Of a DNA stretch of 64,000 nt, positions 23,558 to 35,249 are shown piece after piece. The stretch lies in contig JAGTJM010000020.1 of the NCBI GenBank assembly GCA_020747015.1, positions 310,001 through 374,000 on the forward strand. Direction: 5' to 3'. The position numbers and the translations under genes were made by a program. Within the stretch, counting starts at the first letter, position 1. Each line of letters opens with the position of its first letter. The DNA is from Pyrenochaeta sp. MPI-SDFR-AT-0127 (taxonomy: Eukaryota; Ascomycota; Dothideomycetes; Pleosporales; Cucurbitariaceae). The notes below the pieces were generated by a model. It made no database searches. It saw only the letters and a program-made list of their open reading frames with translations, and was not told the origin of the DNA.

Positions 23558-24873
23558 CTACCCAGCAATGTTCTCTGCGACTCTTCTCCCATCACTCCCC
23601 ACTACGCCTTCCTGCCTTTCTGCTTTCGCTTCCGGAATGTCAGCGAAGATCTTCGTAATAGCCTCGATAGTGGTATTGCCGCCGCTGAATATGACACCAA
23701 TGTTCCATCCCTCGTCCCCAGCTTCCTTCTCTACAGCTTTTCTAAAGTCCTCATTGTACAAGATTGTCGCTAGCCCTACCACTGCACTCGGTTCGACGAA
23801 GCATTTCATTCTCTCGAGCACTAACTTCATTGCGTCTTTAATATTCTGCTCTGTAACCGCGTAAAGCCCTGATATGTACTTATTATCCGAGATGATATTC
23901 CATGTATATTCGCCAAGTGGTGTTCGCAAACCGTCCGCAATGGTGAGTGTCTTGACAGTCGTAATCCGTTCTCCGGCGGCGACGCCTCTTCGAGCATCGT
24001 CGCCGCCTTGGAAGGAAGGTTCCGCGCCAAAAACTTTAATGCCAGTTCCATGTAGAGCAACTGCATTTCCTGACAGCATACCACCACCTCCACATGGCGC
24101 AATTACTGCATCCAACCCTCGTCTGCGGTTCCCATGTACACCCAGCTGAGGATCCCGTTCTAACAGCTCTTCCACCTCTTTCTGTACCTCTAGCGCCATA
24201 GTTCCTTGGCCTAGAATGATGTTCGGATGGTCGTAAGGCGGAATGAGAGTTGCACCCGTCTTCGCGATGACATCTGCAACAACAGCTTCACGCTCTTGAG
24301 AAGTAGAACCACTGAAGTGGACGATCGCACCTTGAGCCTGAGTTCCGGCGATCTTGGACGGCGTGCTGATTCTGGGCATGATTATGTGTGCAGGTATTTC
24401 GAAGGTTTTGGCGGCGAGGGCAAGAGCTTGCGCATGGTTTCCTACCCAATCTTGTTAGCCACTGGTCGTTCAACCCACATCCGTAGTATGTGTACGATCA
24501 GAATAATGTTTGAAGCGGGGCACTAACCACTGCTATGCGTCACCACGCCCTTCTTCCTCACATCTTCAGTGCCTCTCTCTTCGATTAATCGTAAAACTGC
24601 GTGGAATGCGCCCCGCACTTTGAAAGCGCCAATCTTCTGAAGGTTTTCACATTTGAAGAATAGCTTCACTTTCGGCCTCGCAGGCTCTTGTCCCTCCCAT
24701 TGAGTACCTTTCAGCGCTTGCACGGCTTGCGGGGCTGATGCAAGATTTGACAACGTAGTGTTGGTTAGGACGGGCGTAGCATGAATGTGGGGTTTTATCA
24801 GGGTATGGGCCGCTTCAACCGAGGCGCGGGTCAAGGGGAGAGAGGAGCTCGGCGGATGTGCTTTGGTAGACAT
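23558..24873 (-). CDS. serine racemase / threonine dehydratase-like PLP enzyme
   Basis: Two exons on the minus strand: 24873-24528 and 24441-23558 (409 residues); the 86-bp intron splits the Gly of SSGNHAQ. This is a fold-type II PLP enzyme. KCENLQKIGAFKVRGA contains the Schiff-base Lys, THSSGNHAQALALAAK is the substrate-carboxylate loop, CGGGGMLSG binds the PLP phosphate, and FSGGNTT follows near the end. Relatives racemise or dehydrate L-serine, L-threonine or 3-hydroxyaspartate, and sequence alone does not separate these. There is no C-terminal ACT-like domain, so it is not the regulated biosynthetic threonine deaminase. The start at MSTKAHPP is chosen because homology begins about 20 residues later; the frame stays open further upstream but that part has no family resemblance. 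Divergent from the gene at 25.1 kb. Confidence 0.9.
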
Positions 24874-25131
24874 AATGGAGGCCGCAGAGAGTAGTTGGGA
24901 TGTAGCGGAGTCATAGTGGGCGATGTGGTGTTGATATCTTGTACAAGAAGGGCGTAGACGTGGGGAACCTCGACACGAGTCATGCTGACAGACATGGAGA
25001 TTGCATGACCGTCGTGTGGAGCGAAACTTGGCGTGATTGCAATCACATACCTTGACACAAGATCGCACCGACAGGTCGTTCGACGATATCTTCTTGGTCT
25101 TGTTTGGCTTCAGCAGATAACCAATCTGGAC

Positions 25132-26085
25132 ATGGTCATGGCATGCGGGCGCTTCCAAAGCCGTCCCAGCACATTCCCATCCTGCTTGCAATGTAGCACC
25201 GGTACCTTCCAAAGACCGCATATCCTCCATCCGGACTTCTTTAGTCGTTTCCCAAGCCGATGCCCGCGAATTAGGCGGGGAGAGCAATATAGGAAGAGTG
25301 CCTATAGGAGCCAAATTCATGCACGCAACTTCAGCATTCTCAGCTCCATATCAAGTCTCGTCAAATCCTGCACAATTCCTCTCATCGACAATCGGCTAAG
25401 GACTTTGTTTCCACATCCAACAATTCAGCAACAAGGCATCATAGACTGCACATTTGCATTTGCAAAGTGCCAAGCAGTCAACACTGAGATCGATGATATC
25501 ACAACTTTACATCATATCCAGGATGCAGCACATATGCTCCGACATTTTATTGCCTTATATGAAGAATCTCCCTCATCGGTCATCTCCCGTCAGGACGAAC
25601 GCTTAGGGGAGACTGTTAGAATGCTCGAACGAAATGTATGTTATCTGGTCGAAGTACTTCACCTGAAAGCGCAATTATTTGGGCTCCATGTCGAAGACTT
25701 TGTTCGCAGTGACAGAGTTGGTAGAGAGACAAAGAAAGTCGCTGACATATTCGTCTCTGCCCTTGTCGAGCGCAAGCATGCGCTCGAGTCAGCCGAAGTA
25801 CCCTCCACTATTACGCGCGCAGACCTAGACCGCCTGCTGCAACTTCAGGAAGGCCTTGCTAGACTTTTTATTCAAGAGGCACAGATCAGAGAAGGAGCAA
25901 ACTTTAAGGTACAAGCATGGATAGACAGATCGGAAACCAACCATAGAGAACAGGTTTGCAAACTTAGGGAGTTTCTCGAGCTGGAGCAGAAGTTACCAGC
26001 GGACCTGAGACTGGGAAAGTACCAGACGTCACTTTATAAGAGTAGGCTATGGGGATTGGAGAAGATAGGCGATCTGGGGATGTAG
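25132..26085 (+). CDS. hypothetical protein, helical C-terminus
   Basis: I do not recognise this protein. The frame is open from 25,033, and ATG 25,132 (or 25,138) is the first plausible start, giving about 317 residues. The first 100 residues are rich in Arg, Ser and Phe and could be a mitochondrial presequence or wrongly included leader. From about residue 130 the sequence is a regular pattern of amphipathic helices (MLERNVCYLVEVLHLKAQLF, then LDRLLQLQEGLARLF) that looks genuinely coding. An unseen intron near the N-terminus is possible. The gene is divergent from the racemase-like gene and convergent with the F-box-like gene. Confidence 0.5.
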   Translation: MVMACGRFQSRPSTFPSCLQCSTGTFQRPHILHPDFFSRFPSRCPRIRRGEQYRKSAYRSQIHARNFSILSSISSLVKSCTIPLIDNRLRTLFPHPTIQQQGIIDCTFAFAKCQAVNTEIDDITTLHHIQDAAHMLRHFIALYEESPSSVISRQDERLGETVRMLERNVCYLVEVLHLKAQLFGLHVEDFVRSDRVGRETKKVADIFVSALVERKHALESAEVPSTITRADLDRLLQLQEGLARLFIQEAQIREGANFKVQAWIDRSETNHREQVCKLREFLELEQKLPADLRLGKYQTSLYKSRLWGLEKIGDLGM

Positions 26086-26356
26086 GCTAGAGTTCAAATG
26101 AATGGGACTTGAAGATGTCAACAAAGAGAAGGACACCACACATTGGGTAGTTCACTCAATTCGCCAGCACGGGATTCTCCCGCTTCTACAAGTGAACAAT
26201 ATCTGGCATACAAACGAAGGCACACTCCGAATTCTGTTGGAAAGATTGGACGTAAATCAAAGAGATTTTCCCAACAAAAATACTCAAACACTTCGTGGAG
26301 CTGTACACGATATACTGTCAAGCCACCAGATTCAGGTAATCAAACCAGCTTCAAGG

Positions 26357-27193
26357 CTACATGTATGAACCTGTATCTATCCACTGAAGGTCATCAGCAT
26401 CAATCGTCATAACATCCTCAAGTTTCCTTCGCCAACCCTCCATGACCACATTTGGCGCCTTGATGGTAATTGCGGCATGCTTGACCACACTCCAGAAATG
26501 GGCGTCATAGTAGGTTTTCAGCTTTAAATCGAACGCAATCTCAAACGAAATCTTCAACTTCAACGTCTCAAGGCGCAAAAAGCCATCCGTGGCGTTGGTG
26601 AGATTAATAAGCGTCCTCCATGTCGGCGATCTCTTGAGATGCTCGGGGTTGTCGATGGGCCTTGCAAGATCAGCAGTACTCTTCGACGATTTGTCACCTT
26701 TTTTCGACTTCAGGTTGTTGCTAAGCATCTCCTCAGCATCAAAGTACCAACAAGCTACTTCGAGCGTGAGGTCTAGCCGGTGTAGCAAGTGTCGGACGAA
26801 TGGTCGAGGTAGATATACGCCAAATGGTGGAAGCGTCCAACTATATTTGTCCGCGCGCTCCTTGCAGACGAACAGGTTGTGCTTGTAGAACGCTTCTAAC
26901 ACCATTGGGTACAGATTTTGGGACAGGGTGAGGAAGCGCGCAAGCCGGCCGGAGGGGAATATATGACTAGAGAAACGCGCGTAATTTATTGGTCGCGGAT
27001 TGTGTAGTCCGAGCGCGTGTTGGAGGACCATGAGGATGAGTTCATTGGGGAGGTGCTGGTCGGGGCTGGATGACTTCGCGACATTGTTGGATGGATGTAG
27101 ATGGACGTGCGGCACTATTGTTTTGGTGCTCATCGGCATGGCTGAGTCGAATGTCGGTCGGGTGGAATTGAGACTGAACTGATTCGAGGCCAT
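26357..27193 (-). CDS. F-box-like protein, tandem paralogue A
   Basis: Single exon, 278 residues. An F-box-like segment LPNELILMVLQHAL starts near residue 48. The rest follows a plan common in expanded filamentous-ascomycete families: a conserved Phe/Tyr block (MVLEAFYKHNLFVCKE), a short basic Ser/Lys insert, then LTNATDGFLRLETLKLKI and a C-terminal strand/helix region. The next gene on the same strand shares F/LPNE-I/L and the signature LTNxTxGFxxLE, so the two are likely duplicates. F-box proteins recruit substrates to SCF ubiquitin ligases; a true Skp1-binding role here is not shown by the sequence. Confidence 0.75.
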   Translation of the reverse strand: MASNQFSLNSTRPTFDSAMPMSTKTIVPHVHLHPSNNVAKSSSPDQHLPNELILMVLQHALGLHNPRPINYARFSSHIFPSGRLARFLTLSQNLYPMVLEAFYKHNLFVCKERADKYSWTLPPFGVYLPRPFVRHLLHRLDLTLEVACWYFDAEEMLSNNLKSKKGDKSSKSTADLARPIDNPEHLKRSPTWRTLINLTNATDGFLRLETLKLKISFEIAFDLKLKTYYDAHFWSVVKHAAITIKAPNVVMEGWRRKLEDVMTIDADDLQWIDTGSYM

Positions 27194-27949
27194 CGTGAAT
27201 GCTTCAATAAGAGACTGTGTGCGGAAGTTGGAGATGTTTTATGTGAGAAACTTGCACAAAAAATTGAAATGAAGAGGATTCTGTGCAGTTACTTCAATAG
27301 TTTTCAGTCTTAAAAAAAGACTGTATTTCGAGATCCAATCCATGGTTTAGAGAAGGTCTTAGTGACCAAAATCCATGCTGCTGGGATTCTTACCTTGGTT
27401 CAATATCTTAGAAACCAACACGTTGGTATTCAAGTGTCTTGTGCTAAACGGCTTCGCAAAGTGTTATATACATGATTACTGAGATTGTAGGGAATGCAGA
27501 TGGACCTCAAGGAGTTCAGCGATGAGAACATTGAAAGTCAGTTCATGTAGGAAACTAAGAATCGAATAGAGTCAGGAGAGCAATAGGATCATTTACGTGT
27601 GCACGTGAATAGTCTAGTGGGTTGCAGAGAGGCCTTTGATGTGTTGGGACGCTTTCTGTAGGCTGAACATGTAGCTCGGCAAGTTGAACTTCATTCGAAG
27701 TTTGCAGGGCTTCAAGGCATGTTGTGGATTTGGTATTCAGTATGCTTAAATAACTTCAAGGTGTCGTGCTTTGGTGTAGATGGCTCACATGATACAGTCT
27801 AAAGGCGTTCAATATACTTTGATTTTTGTTCAAGCAAGAAAGCTTTCACCCATATGTTGTTAAATATTAACAACATGATCGCTCCCATATGTTGGTAAGC
27901 TGCAGCTCCAGAACAACGCAAAGGACCAGGATCACTCAAGACCCTCCAC
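27194..27949. other. spacer between the two F-box-like paralogues
   Basis: AT-rich DNA without coding signal: upstream of paralogue A and downstream of paralogue B. It contains the hairpin and direct repeat listed separately. Confidence 0.5.
27849..27894. repeat. imperfect palindrome flanked by a direct repeat
   Basis: The arms TGTTGTTAA and TTAACAACA form a 9-bp inverted repeat around a 3-base centre. The 11-mer CCCATATGTTG occurs at 27849-27859 and again at 27884-27894. It lies about 60 bp beyond the stop codon of paralogue B, so it could be a 3' end hairpin or a small insertion footprint. Confidence 0.5.
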
Positions 27950-28711
27950 TTACTGCCTATGGATAAGATTTGCCAGAATAGGGTGCCAATTCTCCACGAA
28001 ACCCTGATTAGTCTTGATAGAGATCTGGACCTTGTCAGCAGCCAGTGAAAACTTTGCAGCAGCCATGACAGCTAAAATGGTCTCGGTACTGCGGTAGCGA
28101 AAGTCTGTGTAGATGGAGAGGTCCAATTCTTCGAGGTTTCCAAAGCCAGTCGTGACGTTGGTAAGTGTTAGAAGCTGACGGGCACCGAGAGAGAAAGTCC
28201 TGAGCTGATTGACGGTGGTGATGGGGTGTTGCACGACCTTGAGCTGCCCCTTTGCGACAATTTTGCCACCAGGAGGGCCCATGAAGAAGAAGTCCTCAAG
28301 CGTGATGAGGATCTGCATGCGTTTAACGAACATGCGGGCGTGAACAGGAGGCAGGGCTGCAGCGGCAGATGTGCGCCAAGGTGACGAATCGTCCAGGACG
28401 GGGTTAAGAACTCTGAAGTCGAAGTTATTGTTTTCGTAGAAGGCGACAGTGGCGAGAGATGCAAAGAGCTTGGAGACCTTCCGCATTCTGTGAAACGGAC
28501 CGACGGCGTTGAGCATAGCGAAGTACCTGCTGTCCACGGCGCGACTATTCTTGGTATCAGGGGAGAGCATAACCGTGTACTTGATGATCTCTAAAAAGAT
28601 TTCATTGGGAAATTTGTTGAACTGCGGACCGTCACCGGAAACCGTAGCTGGGATGATTGCAGACGACATATCGATGGTGGATGATGTCTGTGGAATGGAC
28701 ATGTTCTTCAA
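27950..28711 (-). CDS. F-box-like protein, tandem paralogue B
   Basis: Single exon, 253 residues. FNKFPNEIFLEIIKYTVML near residue 32 is the F-box-like segment. The middle holds MRKVSKLFASLATVAFYENN, comparable to the EAFYKHN block of paralogue A, and LLTLTNVTTGFGNLEELDL matches its LTNxTxGFxxLE signature. The start could be at M1 (MKNMSIPQ) or at the ATG three codons later. The function is unknown. The similarity and same-strand tandem arrangement suggest local duplication followed by strong divergence. Confidence 0.75.
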   Translation of the reverse strand: MKNMSIPQTSSTIDMSSAIIPATVSGDGPQFNKFPNEIFLEIIKYTVMLSPDTKNSRAVDSRYFAMLNAVGPFHRMRKVSKLFASLATVAFYENNNFDFRVLNPVLDDSSPWRTSAAAALPPVHARMFVKRMQILITLEDFFFMGPPGGKIVAKGQLKVVQHPITTVNQLRTFSLGARQLLTLTNVTTGFGNLEELDLSIYTDFRYRSTETILAVMAAAKFSLAADKVQISIKTNQGFVENWHPILANLIHRQ

Positions 28712-30436
28712 CGTCGGTGCTTTTGGAAGTTGTCAAGATTGGAATTGGAATTGGTGCTTGTGGGAAGATACTGCTTGCAGCAATTTCGAATCGAGTGATG
28801 AGGGAATGTTATGAGAGCAATTGTAAGGACAAGTGTGGTTGCTGAAGAACTTAGAAGTAATGGAGGGGGCTCCTTATATGACTGAGGCGGTGGGGTCCGC
28901 GGAAACCTCCATGATGATGCCATCGTTCTCACTGTGATGCTGCGAGATGTAGATGAAGTGAACGATTGCCAGAATTGAGAGAGATTGTGTCGTGAACGAC
29001 CAGACCCTGGACGAGAAACTCTCCTTTACGTATCATTCACTGGACAAGCGGCAGCTGCCGTCCCCTAGCAAGAAAGCACGAGCCTCGCGTTTGCTCACAA
29101 GATCCCTTTGCTGGAAGCCGATTGGCGGCGATGAGATACTATCGTGATGTCGAACCATTGCTGGCAACAGTGGCATGACTCCGAAGAGCCTCACCGTGAT
29201 GCCTTGTACAGGCCATGAGCTTACGCATAATGCTGGACTGAGGAGGGGATCTTCGATGATCCCTCCGTGTAGCTCCTTTTGCGCACATGTGAGCTCTGTG
29301 GGGTAGCGTGGAGACAGGTGGAGCGAAACACTCTTCTCAAAGAACAAAATGCTAGACTTCTGCATAGCACATTTGAGCCTGAGAGGGACTTGGATTGAGC
29401 TTCGAAACCACGATGCTCAATCTGGAGTTACATCATTTGAGGCCAGGTTTTTCCCCATGGGAGAGCTTTATCCGGATATGCTACGGACTACCGAACTCGG
29501 CGCACGCAACAGCGACCAATGCTTGGCGAACATAGTGAAACGTGTCTTCAGTTCGACACAACTGCTTGTTCATTGTGCTGTGCCCAAGGTTGAAGAGGAG
29601 ATTGGGTTTGACAATTTGCGCATGAGAAATGACCATGATAACAGATTTCACCCGTCGGCACGCTGTTCCAAGCATGTTTCACACCTTGAAGGAGGTAGGG
29701 AACCATGAGAGCACGCAGCCGGTCATAGTTGAAGTTGTTTGGTTGGCCATAGAATACCCTTGTTAAAGGGACATTGAATGTGTATCTTCAGGAAGTCAGT
29801 TCTTACTCAACAATGAAATAGAGGAGGGTCTGATGAAAACACGCTAGAGCTAGAGACAAAGGAATAAAAAGACAGCATAGCATGGCTCGGAAGGGCCATG
29901 GAATAGTTTGGGCAAAAATTGCTCGATTTTGTTTGGAATCGCGCTAGTTGAGACAAAAATGAGGATCAGTTGTGGAACATTAGACAGGAGCGATGCTGGC
30001 ACACGTTCACACGAAAGAGCTGTTAATACGAAGATACAGGCACAAAAAAGCCATGAAGAATTGCCTGAAAAGCTACTCTCCCGCGTACTTCGATCTCTTG
30101 GTGATCTACTTTCTTGTTAGTGAATGCGACTATGACAGAATTCCAGAAACGCCAGATAAATGCGATTGTGCTGCATTCTCGCTCATTGAAGCACTGACAG
30201 TGGCGACTCTCAGGTGCTGCACAGGCATGGAGACTCGGCAGCGCCCCCAAGGTCGAGAGCGTCGACGTGACGCTTGTGCTGTGGAGGAGAAACGTACATT
30301 CGGTAAGACGTTTGTTTATCTAGAGTGCACGGACGGTCAGCGTTGCCGTTTCGGTTGCCCCGCAGAATCCTCTTTAGTCATCTCACCTCAGAGCAGTCCA
30401 CTCACCACGTTCAATGCACGGCTGAATATCTTACCT
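28712..30436. other. intergenic region upstream of the Zn2Cys6 gene
   Basis: About 1.7 kb lies between a minus-strand and a plus-strand gene. No frame carries a known motif. The part nearest 30,436 stays open in the frame of the regulator, so its start could lie somewhat further upstream. Confidence 0.45.
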
Positions 30437-32556
30437 ATGACCAAGAGGTCTCACGATAGTATCATAGCCTCGCATGCGGAGCCTTCGGATCGGCAAGCGT
30501 CACACGATGCGGACGGCAGTGGAAGTCACGAGGAGGGCGAGGGTTCCTCGCTGAAGAAGCCACGATCTTTCATGGCAACATTGGTGTGTGAGAGGAGGTG
30601 TTGACACAGAGGACTATGGGCTAACGTAGCTAGGCATGTGACATTTGTAGATCCAGGAAGACACGATGTGATGAGGACAGGCCAAAATGCGGCTACTGCA
30701 GGTCCATGAACCTAGAGTGCCGATATCAAGTACCAAGAGCCACCAAAAAAGACCAGTCTATGGCAGTAGCTATCAATGCCATTAGGCGGCTCGAGTCCAA
30801 GATCGAGGATCTGACGGTGGCTATCAACATGCCCAAGGCCACGGCTACAGCGCCACTCCCACCCTCTGCACCTCTCTTCGACCACCGATCGCCGCAATCA
30901 ACATTCTCCCAACCCAGCCCTGGAAGCTATGCTCAGACAGTACCTTCAAACCACCATAGAAATGACAGAATGAGCATACACGAGCTCGCAATGTCGCCAC
31001 AAGCTGCTGGAACGCCAGGCAAGAGTCCGTTCCAAGTTTCTGATGTGAACAACAAAGTGGCTCTCTCCTTCAGTCAGCATCGAGTCGCAATCTGGCCTGC
31101 TGTCAAGCAAATTCTGCCTGCTGGTTTTGTCTCTGCACGTGTTGAACTCCCTCAGGACTACATTATGGATATCGAAAACCAAAGAACGCCTTTGCCGATG
31201 CACATTGACCGCCCCTACAATACAGATTCTGAATCCTGGTTGATGAGCCTTCCACAATCCGTGGTTAAAGGGCTTTCAGACGCTTACTTTGCTGTGTTCC
31301 ACCGAAATACGCCGGTGCTTGACAAGTTTTATTTCTACTCAAGCACACTAGGATTGGCTATGGAGAATGATTTTGGGTATGATATCGAGTCCTGTTTGGT
31401 ATTGACTGTGCTGGCGCTGGGTTGCCTGGCTGTCAAAGCTCACGAGGAGGGCAATTTTGCTCTTCCGTCTCGGCATGGTTCCTCATGTCGTGGCTTCGTC
31501 CACCCGGAGTGGTATGAGCTCACAGTCGACAGCCCACCCGGACTAAAGTTCTTCAACGAGGCCCGAAAGCGCTTCGGATTTCTCATGTGTCAAAACAATC
31601 TGCAGGCAGGCCAATTTTACATGCTATCGACGCTGTACTACGCCCAAATTCTTCGGCCACTCGACTCTTGGACAACGGTGAATCGGGCAGCACTATGCTG
31701 CACAGCTATCCTTAGCCGCACAGAAGCCAAAGATTTTGATCAATGGGAAGGCGATATGCTTTCTAGGCTATTCTGGAATACGCTAATGTACGAGACTGTC
31801 ATCACACAGGAACTTGACCTGCTGCCGCACAGTGGACTACTGGATTATGAGCCTGACACGCCTTTGCCCAAGTTTATGCCGTGCCCACGCCCAAAGACAT
31901 CGATCTCAGGGCTTCTTACGGATGAAGATGATTCATTCTTCAACTTCCATTTCCTTGCGCAGGCTGCGCACCGTATTATACTTACTCGCGTGAAGCAAAG
32001 CATCTACTATTTTGCAGAGAGGGAGGGTTACCCAAGCGCAAACTTGACGGCAGAGATGCATCATCAGCTTGAGCAGTGGCGTTCAAATCTCCCCTCGTCG
32101 CTCCAGTTCTCAGATGATGAGAGTGCAGACGATTCGCCAAGTCCAGCGCATGTCATTGCCAAAGCTATGCTCCGAAGTCGCTACCTCGTGGCCAGATTCC
32201 ATATCGGCCGTCCTTTCCTCTACAAAGCACTTCATGCTCCTGGGTCTACGAGTGATGCGGAGTACCAAGAAGTACGCCAAGGACTCCGCGGTGGGATGTA
32301 CTGGCCGACCACAATGGGACTCTGCACTCAGATGCTGTCTGCACTTCCACTGAAGTTCGGCTGGTGCTGTCAATGCTTTGGCCAGGTTCTTCTTTTCCAT
32401 GCGGTCGCACGGTCACCAGATCAGAAGTTAAGGGAGACATTGCCAACAGGGTGGGAAGAGTGGGTGCAAATTATGATGACGCTCATTGAGAGCTGTGCGA
32501 GAGACAGTCCGGGTATTGCGAAAGATTTTGAATTGCTTCGCTTGCTTGACTTGTAG
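30437..32556 (+). CDS. Zn2Cys6 fungal transcription factor
   Basis: Two exons: 30437-30583 and 30634-32556 (689 residues), with a 50-bp intron directly before the zinc cluster. Splicing restores CDICRSRKTRC then CGYC and LEC: cysteines at residues 51, 54, 61, 68, 71 and 78, the Gal4-type binuclear cluster. A short basic linker and a possible coiled coil (INAIRRLESKIEDLTVAI, about residues 92-110) suggest dimerisation. A long middle-homology region typical of the class follows (SWLMSLPQSVVKGLSDAYFA, LSRLFWNTLMYETVI). The protein is a nuclear sequence-specific regulator with unknown target. It sits next to no clear pathway partner, though CGG-type inverted repeats exist elsewhere in the window (40,801). 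Confidence 0.9.
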
Positions 32557-33378
32557 TACTGCGATGCACTAGTTGTGTGCTAGTAGCATTCCTCAATATG
32601 TAATTCTAAGACACGAATTAGCAGGTGTCTTAATGAGAGCTTTACCGTGCAGCTTTATCATCTACGGTTAGAAGTCCCACAAGGTACTGTCCTGCGTAGT
32701 GCCACGCTAGACAGCCCAATGGTGCGCCATTTGCAAGCGCCCAATCACAACAGCATGCGGCGATCTTACCATATTTAGATTTGATACGAGCATTGGTGAC
32801 GAAGCATTGCGCGGCAGGATTTGCCGATGCTTCAGAGTTATGCCGGAGGGCTGCGCGTGCGACGGCTTGACGATGTATCGAGCAGCTTCACAGCTTGTCG
32901 AGGGCAGATTCTCAACATTTCAGATCTCAGTACCCCTTGCGCGCATGTCGAAGTCCTAGATTCAACGCCATCTCAGCCCTGGTGTGATTCGATGGCGGGC
33001 ACCATGCCCGTTCGGTGAAGCGGTAGTGCTTAGCCTGCGCCATACTGCGTACGCATCCCTAAACCCTGCCAAAGTGAGCACTTGAGTCTGGCTGACACGA
33101 TCTCCTTTGACGCCAGCGACGCTTTTGTACCCAGACACACTCCTTTCTTACCTTTACTGTACACACTTTCTGGGTGCGACCTTTTGTGCTTTCCATCTCC
33201 AGTCGCAGTTTCGGGGGTTAAATTTTGTCTGGGTGTTGGGGTCCGCTATTCAGGCCACCGTTTCGCCGCAACCTCCTCCGCCCCTAAATATTTCGCAGCC
33301 CTACAGCCATTCTTCGCGCAAACCCGCTCCTCGCCTCTCGTTGAGGCTCTCCACACCTAGAGAGAGTTCGCACATCCG
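32557..33378. other. intergenic; promoter/leader of the glycosyltransferase
   Basis: No gene is supported. A pyrimidine-rich stretch (about 33,110-33,200) precedes the start at 33,379 and fits a fungal promoter and leader. Confidence 0.5.
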
Positions 33379-34733
33379 ATGGGTATGGCGGACTACTCAT
33401 ACCAGTCGCTTGCGAACATGGGTCCGCAGGGCAGATGGCGGCGTGTCTTGCTGATTGCGCTGGTCCCCATGGCTTTTGCCTTCATCTACTACAGTTACCC
33501 GCACGAGTACATACCTAGCAGCTTCAAATCAACAACGTATGTTGCCTACTTAAAACCGTCGCCTGTAACAGCAACTAACTAAACGCACCAGATATCCCCA
33601 TACTCAAAATGTATCGCTCCCCGAAGACGACATCTCCATGCCTACGATAATAAAAGCCCTCTACGGCCCCATACTACACCCCGTCGACGCAGCGAACTTT
33701 ACCGACGAAGACGGCGATGTGTACCGTCTGCATGGCGAGCCCAGGTTCAAGCACAAGCTGGGCAAGAAGGTGCTCATACTGGATATCGACAGCAGGCCGC
33801 TTACGGGCGAGGGGCAGCTCATGAACCCAGACCTGAAGTGGAAGGGCATGCGACCGCTGTCTGCGGGCATGCTCAGCCATTACATGTTCGGTAAGGCAAC
33901 CCACTGCAAGCTGGCATCTTAGGGACACCAGCCGTGCAAGGTTATCACAATTGGCGAGCAGCTGGCTAACAGTTCCTATAGCGAAAATCCACGGCTACGA
34001 CTACAAGTTCATCCGCGCGCCCGACTACGCCGATCGCTGGGGCACCTGGGTCAAAGTCCCGATGATGAAGGAAGCCCTCAAAACCCACGAGTACATCGTT
34101 TTCATGGACTCGGACGTCATGTTCCACTACCCGCATCTTCCCCTCGAATGGCTGCTCAACTACTGGAACATGACCGACGACACACTCGCCATGATGTCCA
34201 TCGACCCGAACGAGCCGCAGAATTACGACGAGAAGGGTAACCGCTACTTGAACACTGGGTTTGTGATTGCAAGGCAGAGCAAGCGAACGCAGGAAATGTA
34301 CAAAGCGTGGGCAGAGTGCCCCTCCGAAACTCGCTACCCAGGCTGTGCACGTTGGAAACTAGACTGGGCCCACGAACAAGCCGCCTTCGGAAACTACCTG
34401 CGCTATGATTTCGACCGACCAGACGATATTCGTGTGCTCCCTTGCGTAGAAGCCAACGGTGCACCTGAAGCCGCGAACCGCGGAGGCTGCAAAGGCGTCT
34501 TCGTTCGACATTTCTGGGTGGACAAGGGACTGGTAGCGAAGAACCTGGCAGACAGCGTTATGCAGTACTTCTTACCGCGGCTGCATCAGCTGTATCTAGG
34601 ATCGGCGAGCGAGCATATCGTTGATGCCAAGGGCTTCAGACTCGAAGGTGCAGATTTGATTGAACTGAGTGAGGAGGAAAAGGAGGCAGCCAAGAAAGAG
34701 CAAGGGAAGAATCAGAAGGACGAAGGTTTCTAG
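33379..34733 (+). CDS. type II membrane glycosyltransferase, GT34-like
   Basis: Three exons: 33379-33536, 33592-33890, 33982-34733 (402 residues). A short cytosolic tail is followed by one membrane helix (VLLIALVPMAFAFIYYS, about residues 23-39), the type II layout of Golgi transferases. The catalytic domain has VLILDIDSRP, YDYKFIRAPDYADRW, a DxD metal/nucleotide-sugar site in IVFMDSDVMF (DSD at 195-197), PHLPLEWLLNYW, and NTGFVIARQSKRTQEM. This resembles the galactosyl/mannosyl transferases of the Gma12/Mnn10 group. It probably adds a hexose to N- or O-glycans or cell-wall glycans in the Golgi. The C-terminus is Lys/Glu-rich. The sugar specificity cannot be read from the sequence. Confidence 0.85.
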
Positions 34734-35249
34734 GACAGCTGGCAGCATGTAACGCCTTTGCATCCGACACGCATCTTGACTACGGAGCCTGGCGAGATTT
34801 TTCAGCATTGTATATCAAGATTGGTGTTGTGGAGTTTGCTGGCGCTGGGGTCCTCATTTTACACGCTGTATAGCGTTCCATGTGGTGTATCCAAACACAA
34901 TATCAGGTGGGGAAAAGGTAGCATTTCTTGTTCACATTTGTACGGATCGGACTGGGGATATTCTTTTCCTTGCCACCGTTGGTATAGTTTCTTGCCAATA
35001 TCATATTTTCAAACTTCATACATGTTTCTCTTTGCACTAGTCTGTGATTTCAAGATCACTATGTTCATTGTGTTGTATTGGCTGCTTTCGTGCTTGACGT
35101 TTTGCAGGTTGTTAGAGATATTGGGGATTCAGATATTAGCATGGCCCTTCATCATACACTCATACTATTTGTAAGTCTTCGACTTAAAAGTTTCCCCTTT
35201 GAATGCTTCTACGTTCTTAAAGTTCTCCTCCAATTTCTCCTTTTCTTCA
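34734..35249. other. 3' flanking DNA between convergent genes
   Basis: T-rich DNA, probably the 3' UTR of the glycosyltransferase and the 3' region of the small secreted protein gene on the other strand. Confidence 0.5.

Noticed and set aside
24874..25320. N-terminal extension of the racemase-like enzyme
   Set aside because: The frame is open but the added 149 residues show no family similarity and overlap the divergent neighbour; the ATG at 24873 fits the family length.
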